Shown piece by piece: positions 34,803 through 41,528 of a DNA stretch of 45,979 bases; the first letter of the stretch is position 1; each line of letters opens with the position of its first letter. Origin of the DNA: Roseateles sp. (lineage in GTDB: Bacteria; Pseudomonadota; Gammaproteobacteria; Burkholderiales; Burkholderiaceae); contig JAFAMW010000029.1 in assembly GCA_019232985.1 (NCBI GenBank), forward strand, positions 1 through 45,979, read 5' to 3'. A program made the position numbers and the translations under genes. Under the pieces are notes generated by a model, which saw only the letters and a program-made list of their open reading frames with translations, was not told where the DNA came from and searched no databases.

Positions 34803-36236
34803 TCAGCGGCTCTGCGGCAGCGGGAAGCTCGCGAGGCTCGGCTCGCCGCTGCGCGAAAGCGCCTCGACGCCGAACACGACGTCGTCCTTGGACACCTCGA
34901 GGCGCGCGTGGTCGACCGCGCCGACGTCGACGCCGTGGGTCCAGTCGGGCTCGCCGGGTACGCGCCAGACGATGCGGTAGCCCGCCGCGTCGGCGTCGCG
35001 CTGCCAGCGCAGCGTCGTGCCGGTGTCGAGCTCGCGCGCGTCGATGCGGACCTCGCGCGGCGCGGCCGGCGCGAGCGCGAGCGTCGCGAGCGCCGCCGCG
35101 TTCACGCGCGCGACGTCGGCGACGTAGTCGGGGTCGACGTATTCGGGCAGGTCGCCGTAGACGCGCGTGCCCTCGCGGCGCAGGTCCTGGTGCTGGTGGT
35201 CGAAGTTCTCGTACGGCTCGGTCAGGCGCACGGCGGCCCAGCCGCGCGCGAGGAAGGGGATATGGTCGCCGCCGCGCAGATAGCGGTCGCGCCGCTGGAT
35301 CACGTGCAGCTCGATCGCCGGCACGTAGCGCCGCGCGGCCGCCGCAATCGCGCGCGCGAGCTGCTGGGTCGGCAGGTCGGCCGCGCCGCCGCCGAGCGCG
35401 AGCTGCTGCAGGCGCGCCTGCGCGGCCGCGTCGAGCTGGCCGTGGCCCGCGTACTGGCGCAGCAGCGGGTCGAGCCCGTCGGCGAACAGGCGCAGCACGC
35501 GCGGCTCGCCGGGCCGCGCACGGCCGCCGTCGGCGCGCGGCGTGCCGACGATGTCGTTCGTGATCATGGCCTCGACGTCGAGGCCCTGGCGCGCGGCCTC
35601 GGCGGCCCAATGCTCGGAGCCGTAGAGGCCCTGTTCCTCGCCGGGCACGGCGAGGAACACGATCGTCGCGTCGAAGCTCGACGTCGCCATCGCGCAGGCC
35701 ATCGCGATCACGGCGGCCGTGCCCGAGCCGTCGTCGTCGGCACCCGGCGCGTCGGCCGTCGCGTTCATCACGTCGCTGACGCGCGAGTCGTAGTGGCCGC
35801 TCACGACGAGCAGGCGGTCCTTCGCCGCGGGCGCGGTGCCGGGCAGCGTCGCGACGAGGTTCACGAGCTCGATCGGCGCGCTCACGCGCACGCCGGCCGG
35901 CTGGGTGAACGGCTGGGCCTCGACCTTCAGGCGCGCGCCGGGCCGTGCCGCGCAGGCCTGCAGCTCGCCGAGGATCCAGCGCCGCGCGGCGCCGATGCCG
36001 CGCGTGTCGGACGCGGTCTCGGACAGCGTGTGGCGCGTGCCGAAGCCGACGAGCGTCGCGATGTCGTGCTCGATGCGCGCGGCCGAGATGTCCGCGAGCA
36101 CGGCGTCGATGCGTGGGTCGCGCGGCGCGGACGGCGGCGGCGCGTCGGGCGCGGCGGCGGCCGGGCTCAGCAAGACGACGAGCGCGGCAGCGGACGTCAG
36201 CGTGCGCAAGGCGGTCAAGAGCGCGCTCTGTTTCAT
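34803..36236 (-). CDS. Secreted M28 family zinc metallopeptidase
   Basis: A 477-residue aminopeptidase-type M28 protein with a signal peptide (MKQSALLTALRTLTSAAALVVLLSPAAA). The two-zinc site is visible: GHYDSR, ADDDGSGTA, PGEEQGLYGSEHW, TNDIVG and the final His in YENFDHQHQ. A fibronectin-like C-terminal domain follows (about 390-477). It probably trims peptides in the periplasm or outside the cell. The start is the ATG at 36234-36236 behind ACGAGGA; an upstream ATG at 36254 lacks such a site. It is divergent from the EF-G-like gene across 90 bp. Confidence 0.92.
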   Translation of the reverse strand: MKQSALLTALRTLTSAAALVVLLSPAAAAPDAPPPSAPRDPRIDAVLADISAARIEHDIATLVGFGTRHTLSETASDTRGIGAARRWILGELQACAARPGARLKVEAQPFTQPAGVRVSAPIELVNLVATLPGTAPAAKDRLLVVSGHYDSRVSDVMNATADAPGADDDGSGTAAVIAMACAMATSSFDATIVFLAVPGEEQGLYGSEHWAAEAARQGLDVEAMITNDIVGTPRADGGRARPGEPRVLRLFADGLDPLLRQYAGHGQLDAAAQARLQQLALGGGAADLPTQQLARAIAAAARRYVPAIELHVIQRRDRYLRGGDHIPFLARGWAAVRLTEPYENFDHQHQDLRREGTRVYGDLPEYVDPDYVADVARVNAAALATLALAPAAPREVRIDARELDTGTTLRWQRDADAAGYRIVWRVPGEPDWTHGVDVGAVDHARLEVSKDDVVFGVEALSRSGEPSLASFPLPQSR

Positions 36237-36326
36237 CTTGGTCCTCGTCAACACGGCCCATTGTCAAGCCTCTTGCCCCGCGCGCGCCGGAGGACTACCC
36301 TGGACCGCAAACCACAGGAGACCGCC

Positions 36327-38387
36327 ATGACAGTCGAAGGCATGGCCGGCGCGACGGGCATCGCCGCCATTCGCGCGCTGGCACTCGTGGGACCGGCCGG
36401 CGCCGGCAAGACCAGCCTGCTCGAGGCCCTGCTCAGCAAATCGGGGGCCATCGCCCAGGCCGGGAGCGTCGAGCGCGGCAGCACCGTCAGCGACTTCGAC
36501 CCCATCGAGCGCCGCGTCCAGCATTCGCTGTTCGCGGCGCAAGTCCATCTGGGGCACGCGGGCCTGTCCCTGCACGTGATCGACACCCCCGGCGCGCCCG
36601 ACTTCATCGGCCACGCGCTGCCGGCGCTCGAGGCCGTCGACACCGCGATCGTCGTGATCAACGCGCAGAACGGCGTCGAGCTGATGGCCTCGCGCATGCT
36701 CGAGGCCGCGGCGCGGCGCGGCCTGTGCCGCGCGATCGTCGTCAACAAGATCGACGCGCCCGAGCTCGACCTGCCCGGCGTGCTCGCCCAGCTGCGCGAG
36801 GCCTTCGGCCGCGAATGTCTGCCGCTGAACCTGCCGGCCGCGGGCGCGAGCCGCGTCAGCGACTGCTTCTACGCGGCGAGCGGCGACGCGGACTTCGCGA
36901 GCGTCGCCGACGCGCACCGCGCGCTCGTCGAGCAGGTCGTCGAGGTCGACGCGGCCTTCGTCGACCGCTACCTGAGCGAGGGCGACGTCGACCCGCGCGA
37001 GCTCCACGCGCCGCTCGAGCAGGCGCTGCGCGAGGGCCACCTGATCCCGGTCTGCTTCACCTCGGCGCGCACGGGCGCCGGCATCGCCGAACTGCTCGAC
37101 ATGATCGAACGCCTGCTGCCGAACCCGGCCGAGGGCAACCCGCCGCAGTTCTTCGCGGGCGCCGGCGCCGACGCCGCGCCGATCACGGCGCGCCCCGACC
37201 CGGCCGCCCATGTGCTCGCCCACGTGTTCCGCATCATCAACGACCCCTACCTCGGCAAGATGGGCGTGCTGCGCGTGCACCAGGGCACGCTCGCGCGCAA
37301 CGCCCAGCTCTTCATCGGCCACGCGCGCAAGCCGTTTCGCGTCGGCCACCTGTTCATGCTGCAGGGCGGCCGGCACATCGAGGTCGAGCGCGCGCTGCCC
37401 GGCGAGCTCTGCGCGATCTCCAAGGTCGAGGACCTGCACCGCGACGCGGTGCTGCACGACGCGCCCGAGGACGAGCACATCGTGCTCGCGCCGATCGAGT
37501 TCCCCGAGCCCGTCCACGGACTCGCGATCAGCCCGACGCGCCACGGCGACGAGCAGCGCCTGTGGGACATCCTCGCGCGCCTCGTCGAGGAAGACCCCTG
37601 CCTGCGCATCCAGCGCGCCGCGCAGACCAACGAGACCATCGTCTACGGCCTCGGCGAGCTGCACCTGCGCATGCTCCAGGAGCGCCTGCGCGAGACCCAC
37701 CGCTTCGAGTTCACGACCCAGCCGCCGCGCATCGCCTACCGCGAGACGATCGCGGCGCCGGCCGAGGGCCATTACCGCCACAAGAAGCAGAGCGGCGGCG
37801 CGGGCCAGTTCGGCGAGGTCTGGCTGCGCATCGAACCGCTCGCGCGCGGCGCGGGCTTCGAGTTCGTCGACGCGGTCAAGGGCGGCGTGATCCCGGGCCA
37901 GTTCATGCCGGCCGTCGAGAAGGGCGTGCGCGCGGCGCTGGACGCGGGCGTGATCGCGGGCCACCCGCTCGTCGACCTGCGCGTCAGCGTGTTCGACGGC
38001 AAGCACCATTCGGTCGACAGCAAGGAGATCGCGTTCTTCACGGCCGCGCGGCGTGCGCTGATCGCCGCGGTGCGCGAGGCCCGCGCGCTCGTGCTCGAGC
38101 CGATCGTCCAGGTCGAGATCAGCGCGCCGGCCGCGAGCATGGGCGACATCACCGGCGACCTCGCGGCGCGGCGCGGCCAGGTCAACGGCACCGGCGCGAG
38201 CGTGCCCGGCATGGTCAACGTCCAGGGCCTCGCGCCGCTCGCCGAGCTCGCGAACTACCAGACCCGCCTCAACGCGATGACGAGCGGCCAGGGCCGCTAC
38301 ACGCTCGTGTTCTCGCACTACGAGGCGGTGCCGCCGAACACCCAGGCCCAGCTCGTCGCCGGCTACAAGGTGCGCGAGGAAGAATAG
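36327..38387 (+). CDS. Elongation factor G-like protein (FusA2 type)
   Basis: A 686-residue translational GTPase. Residues 18-30 hold the P-loop (ALVGPAGAGKTS), DTPG and NKID follow, and domains II to V are complete (ETIVYGLGELHLRMLQERL; GGVIPGQFMPAVEKGVRAAL). The switch I region reads STVSDFDPIERRVQHSL rather than the canonical EF-G GEVHDGAATMDW...RGITI, which marks the EF-G2 or FusA2-like paralogue group, not the housekeeping translocase. The role of this group is unsettled; ribosome rescue or a stress function is possible. It is not beside rpsL, rpsG or tufA here, in line with a paralogue. Confidence 0.9.
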   Translation: MTVEGMAGATGIAAIRALALVGPAGAGKTSLLEALLSKSGAIAQAGSVERGSTVSDFDPIERRVQHSLFAAQVHLGHAGLSLHVIDTPGAPDFIGHALPALEAVDTAIVVINAQNGVELMASRMLEAAARRGLCRAIVVNKIDAPELDLPGVLAQLREAFGRECLPLNLPAAGASRVSDCFYAASGDADFASVADAHRALVEQVVEVDAAFVDRYLSEGDVDPRELHAPLEQALREGHLIPVCFTSARTGAGIAELLDMIERLLPNPAEGNPPQFFAGAGADAAPITARPDPAAHVLAHVFRIINDPYLGKMGVLRVHQGTLARNAQLFIGHARKPFRVGHLFMLQGGRHIEVERALPGELCAISKVEDLHRDAVLHDAPEDEHIVLAPIEFPEPVHGLAISPTRHGDEQRLWDILARLVEEDPCLRIQRAAQTNETIVYGLGELHLRMLQERLRETHRFEFTTQPPRIAYRETIAAPAEGHYRHKKQSGGAGQFGEVWLRIEPLARGAGFEFVDAVKGGVIPGQFMPAVEKGVRAALDAGVIAGHPLVDLRVSVFDGKHHSVDSKEIAFFTAARRALIAAVREARALVLEPIVQVEISAPAASMGDITGDLAARRGQVNGTGASVPGMVNVQGLAPLAELANYQTRLNAMTSGQGRYTLVFSHYEAVPPNTQAQLVAGYKVREEE

Positions 38388-38390
38388 CCC

Positions 38391-38416
38391 CGCTGATCAT
38401 CGATCGTTTATCAGCG
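38391..38416. promoter_or_regulatory. Inverted repeat after the EF-G-like gene
   Basis: CGCTGAT (38391-38397) pairs with ATCAGCG (38410-38416), and the inner bases extend the symmetry in part. It contains GTTTATCA (38406-38413), a motif found again at 38471 and 39199. It could be the terminator of the preceding gene or a regulator site for the HTH gene. Confidence 0.4.
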
Positions 38417-38470
38417 CCGCCGCGCGCGGGGCCTTCCCATGGGGCCGCGCGGCGCCCTGGTGAACGAGGC

Positions 38471-38489
38471 TTTATCATATGGCCCCATG
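38471..38489 (+). promoter_or_regulatory. Promoter and start region of the HTH regulator
   Basis: TATCAT (38473-38478) is a good -10 only nine bases before the ATG at 38487, so transcription may begin at or near the start codon (leaderless). The start codon also lies in GGCCCCATG (38481-38489), the inverted copy of CATGGGGCC at 38438-38446. No Shine-Dalgarno is visible. Confidence 0.45.
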
Positions 38490-39068
38490 TCAGCCCCGCA
38501 CCGGGACACCGCGCAGATCCGCCTCGACAACGCGCTGCTCCTGTTCGAAGAATTCGTCGCCGCCACGGTCAAGCACCCGGACGCCGCCACCCTGCGCGGC
38601 CTCGAGCGCCGTTTTGCCGAGCGCCTGCAGATCCAGCCGAGTTACTGGAGCCAGATCAAGGGGCGCAGCCGCCAGATCGGCGAGCGCCTCGCGCGCCAGT
38701 TCGAGCAGCTGTTCCACAAGCCGCCGGGCTGGATGGACCATGAGCACAACGCGGCCGCGCCGCTCGCGGCGGCCGCGCCCGAAACCCCGAGCACGCCGCA
38801 GGACGACGACGAGCGCTTCATCGTCGGCCTCGTGCTCAGCTACTACCGGCGCCACCCGCAACGCGCGCGCACGCGCCTGCTCGACCTGCTCGGCGAGGTG
38901 CTGACGCCCGAGCCCGGCATCGTGCCGGCCGCCGCGCCCGCCCCCGCCGGCCGAACGACCGCGCGCGCCGCGCCGGCCGTGCCGCCGCCGGCGCCCGCCG
39001 ACCCGCTCGACGACTGGCGCAAGCTCCAGCAAGGCGTCGCGCCGCTCAAGCAGAACAAGCGGCGCTGA
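38487..39068 (+). CDS. XRE-like HTH transcriptional regulator
   Basis: A 193-residue protein. Residues 10-85 form a helix-turn-helix of the Cro/CI kind (LRGLERRFAERLQIQPSYWSQIKGRSRQIGERLARQFEQLFHKPPGWMDHEH); the IGERLARQFEQ...KPPGWMD ending is typical of small phage-repressor-like regulators in Burkholderiales. Residues 110-140 form a helical segment (DDERFIVGLVLSYYRRHPQRARTRLLDLLGEVL), followed by an Ala/Pro-rich tail. No peptidase or ligand domain is seen. The flanking repeats with TTTATCA suggest autoregulation. I chose the ATG at 38487; an in-frame ATG at 38439 would add 16 residues antisense to no homologue. Confidence 0.78.
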   Translation: MSAPHRDTAQIRLDNALLLFEEFVAATVKHPDAATLRGLERRFAERLQIQPSYWSQIKGRSRQIGERLARQFEQLFHKPPGWMDHEHNAAAPLAAAAPETPSTPQDDDERFIVGLVLSYYRRHPQRARTRLLDLLGEVLTPEPGIVPAAAPAPAGRTTARAAPAVPPPAPADPLDDWRKLQQGVAPLKQNKRR

Positions 39069-39382
39069 CGCGCCGCGGCGCCGCCGCCCTCCCCCAACCC
39101 GCACCCCGAAGCGCCGCGACCACCGCGCGCCACGCGCGTCCGGTCGCGTCGCGGCGTGTGCGAAGTTGGTAAAAAACACTTGCGCAAGATAATCAATTGT
39201 TTATCATTTGCGCAAGTCGCGAAGCCAGCCGCCGCGACGACACCTTCCGGCCAAACCTCCCGTTTCCCCGCGCGGTCGCTCGACCGCGGCGGGCGCGCCT
39301 TTCTCCGTCCCGTCTCTCGAACCACAGCCGTGTCCAGCGGGCAGTGCCGCCGCCGCATGGCCTTGCACAAGGAATTGATGCC
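39069..39382. promoter_or_regulatory. Intergenic region with 40-bp imperfect palindrome
   Basis: This 314-bp gap has no gene I can support. Its main element is at 39178-39217: arms ACTTGCGCAA (39178-39187) and TTGCGCAAGT (39208-39217) enclose a second symmetry, GATAA-T-CAATTG-T-TTATC (39188-39205). It is strikingly AT-rich for this genome. TTGCGC (39180-39185), 16 bases and TATCAT (39202-39207) make a promoter reading toward the small gene at 39383. CCTTG-CA-CAAGG at 39361-39372 overlaps that gene's ribosome-binding region. Confidence 0.6.
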
Positions 39383-39586
39383 ATGACCCGATTCGTCGCT
39401 CCCCGCCCGGCCGCCGGCCGCGGCCGCAACACGCTGTCGCTAGGCCCCGCGCCCAAACCGCGCAACCCCTTTGTCGCCGCCGCCCACCAGCGCCGCGCGG
39501 GCGGTCATGCCCAGGGCGATGCGCGCCAGCGCGGCCGCCGCGAACTCCACGAAGCGCTCGCCGAGCTGCTTCGGCACAGCCCCTGA
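39383..39586 (+). CDS. Small basic hypothetical protein
   Basis: A 67-residue, Arg-rich protein (MTRFVAPRPAAGRGRN... RNPFVAAAHQRRAGGHAQGD... ELHEALAELLRHS). The RNPFVAAA...RRAGGH stretch feels like a conserved short betaproteobacterial protein, but I cannot name it. AAGGAA lies eight bases before the ATG at 39383. It is downstream of the 39178-39217 palindrome, which probably contains its promoter. No membrane segment or signal peptide is present. Confidence 0.55.
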   Translation: MTRFVAPRPAAGRGRNTLSLGPAPKPRNPFVAAAHQRRAGGHAQGDARQRGRRELHEALAELLRHSP

Positions 39587-39647
39587 GACCCGGCCGCGCG
39601 AGCGGCCGCCAACCGAGCCGCACCGGCGGCCGGAGAGGAGACCCATC

Positions 39648-39893
39648 ATGCGTTTGCAAGAATTGCTCGGGCCCGGCGACGAGGCCCGGGTCTACGAAGC
39701 CTGGTACGACCATGTCGCGGCGCTGGCCCGGCGCGCCGGCGTGCTGTTGCGCGGCGTCGCGATCGCGTTCGCGCGCCAGCGCCGCCCCGGCATCCCCGAG
39801 ATCGAGTTCTACGCCGAGGCCGGCGCGCCCGAAGGGGCGTTGTTCGTCGACGGTCATCGCGTCGGCACGCTGCCGGGCGTGAACCGGCTGTAA
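39648..39893 (+). CDS. Small hypothetical protein, 81 residues
   Basis: An 81-residue protein (MRLQELLGPGDEARVYEAWYDHVAALARRAGVLLRG...) with one amphipathic helical half and a C-terminal beta-rich half ending VDGHRVGTLPGVNRL. A strong GAGAGGAG Shine-Dalgarno lies eight bases before the ATG at 39648. It follows the 67-residue gene by 61 bp on the same strand. I do not recognise a family. Codon use matches the neighbours, which supports it being real. Confidence 0.6.
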   Translation: MRLQELLGPGDEARVYEAWYDHVAALARRAGVLLRGVAIAFARQRRPGIPEIEFYAEAGAPEGALFVDGHRVGTLPGVNRL

Positions 39894-40030
39894 AGCCGCG
39901 CCACCAGCTCGCCGGCTGGTGGCGCCCGGCTGTTGCGATGCCGTCAATGCCGCGGCATTCAGACCACGCGGGCCGCGGCCGATATACGATGGCGAAGCCG
40001 GCGCTCACCTGCGCCGCCCGTACCGCCGCC

Positions 40031-40873
40031 ATGAGCACCGCACCCGTTCCGCCGCCGCTGCGCCAGGCCCTGTCGAGCCTCGGCAGCTGGACCGCGTATT
40101 TCCGCGCGGCCGAGATCCCCATCCTCGCCGAGACCGCCGACGCGCTCGAGCTGCTGCGCGCGAACGAGGACGCGGTCGACGCGAACCGCCTCGGCGAAAT
40201 GCTCGCGACCGACCCGCTGATGACGCTGCGCGTGCTCGTCCACGCGGCCGAGCATCGCTCGCAGCGCCTGCTGTCCGACGCCGAGACGGTCACGGCCGCG
40301 CTCGTGCTGATAGGCATCACGCCGTTCTTCCGCGACTTCACCGGGGTCGCGACGGTCGAGGACCGGCTCGCCGACAACCCGGCCGCGCTCGACGGCCTGA
40401 ACCGCGTGCTGCGCCGCGCGAACCGCGCCGCGCGCTTCGCGCTCGGCTTCGCGGCCCACCACGCCGACCCCGACGCGGCCGTGATCCATAGCGCCGCGCT
40501 GCTGCACGACTTCGCCGAGATGCTGCTGTGGATCCACGCACCCGCGCTCGCGCTCGAGATCCGCCAGCGCCAGCAGGCCGACCGCACGCTGCGCAGCGCC
40601 GCGGTCCAGCGCGAGGTCCTGCATATCGAGCTCGCCGACCTCGAACAGGCGCTGATGGACGCCTGGCGCCTGCCCGAGCTGCTCAAGCGCGTGACCAACG
40701 ACAAGCGCGGCAATGACCTGCAGATCCAGTACGTGCGGCTCGCCGTGCGGCTCGCGCGCCACACGGCCGACGGCTGGGACGACGCGGCGATCCCCGACGA
40801 CCTGGCCGAAATCGGCGAAATGCTCAACCTCGGCCCCGCGCCGACGCTCAAGCTGCTCAAGGAGTTCGACTGA
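40031..40873 (+). CDS. HDOD domain protein
   Basis: A 280-residue HDOD (HD-related output) protein: AAEIPILAETADALELLRANEDAVDANRLGEMLATDPLMTLRVLVHAAE opens the domain and AALLHDFAEMLLWIHAPALALEIRQRQ is the helix bearing the HD-like pair. HDOD domains are usually non-enzymatic signalling modules, common in species rich in chemoreceptors and c-di-GMP. I chose the ATG at 40031; in-frame ATGs at 39989 and 39938 would add residues without family resemblance. TATACGAT near 39982 could be its promoter. The stop overlaps the next ATG by one base. Confidence 0.85.
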   Translation: MSTAPVPPPLRQALSSLGSWTAYFRAAEIPILAETADALELLRANEDAVDANRLGEMLATDPLMTLRVLVHAAEHRSQRLLSDAETVTAALVLIGITPFFRDFTGVATVEDRLADNPAALDGLNRVLRRANRAARFALGFAAHHADPDAAVIHSAALLHDFAEMLLWIHAPALALEIRQRQQADRTLRSAAVQREVLHIELADLEQALMDAWRLPELLKRVTNDKRGNDLQIQYVRLAVRLARHTADGWDDAAIPDDLAEIGEMLNLGPAPTLKLLKEFD

Positions 40874-41478
40874 TGGCCGGACCGACCCGCGAGTTCTGGG
40901 CCGAGCGCTTCGCGACCCAGACCTGGGGCTGGGACCGCGGCGCCGCGCACCCGCAGCTGCAGCGCTGGCTCGACGCGGGCCTGCTCGCACCCTCGCACCG
41001 CGTCGCCGTGCCGGGCTGCGGCCGGGGCCACGAGCTCGAGGCGCTCGGCCGCGCGGGCGTCGCGGCGACCGGCCTCGACTACACGCCGGCCGCGGTCGAG
41101 CTCGCGCGAGCACGCATCGACGGCCTGCCGGGCCGCGTCGAGCTCGCCGACGTGCTCGAGTGGCAGCCGCCCGCGCCGCTCGACCGCGTCTACGAGCAAA
41201 CCTGCCTGTGCGCGCTCCACCCCGACCATTGGCAGGCCTACGCGGCGCAGTTGCACACCTGGCTCAAGCCCGGCGGCCTGCTGCTTGCGAACTTCATGCA
41301 GGCGCGCCGGCCCGGCGCGGCCGAGGGGCTGATCGAAGGCCCGCCCTATCACTGCGACCTCAACGCGATGCGCGCGTTGTTTCCCGACGCGCGCTGGCAA
41401 TGGCCGGCACCGCCCTACGCCGCGACGCCGCATTCGCAGGACTGGCTCGAACTGTCGGTGGCCGTGACGAAACGCTGA
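40873..41478 (+). CDS. TPMT-like SAM-dependent methyltransferase
   Basis: A 201-residue class I methyltransferase of the thiopurine S-methyltransferase family. It starts REFWAERFATQTWGWDRGAAHPQLQRW (the conserved WxxRW-like lead), the SAM site is VAVPGCGRGHELEALGRAGVAATGLDYTPAAVELA with PGCGRGHE at 47-54, and EQTCLCALHPDHWQAY follows. Bacterial members methylate thiols, selenium or tellurium compounds; the actual substrate here is unknown. It is translationally coupled to the HDOD gene by a TGATG junction. Confidence 0.92.
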   Translation: MAGPTREFWAERFATQTWGWDRGAAHPQLQRWLDAGLLAPSHRVAVPGCGRGHELEALGRAGVAATGLDYTPAAVELARARIDGLPGRVELADVLEWQPPAPLDRVYEQTCLCALHPDHWQAYAAQLHTWLKPGGLLLANFMQARRPGAAEGLIEGPPYHCDLNAMRALFPDARWQWPAPPYAATPHSQDWLELSVAVTKR

Positions 41479-41528
41479 AGCGCGGGGCCGCTGCTATTCT
41501 TGCCGCTCCCCGGATTTCCGTCCCGCCC

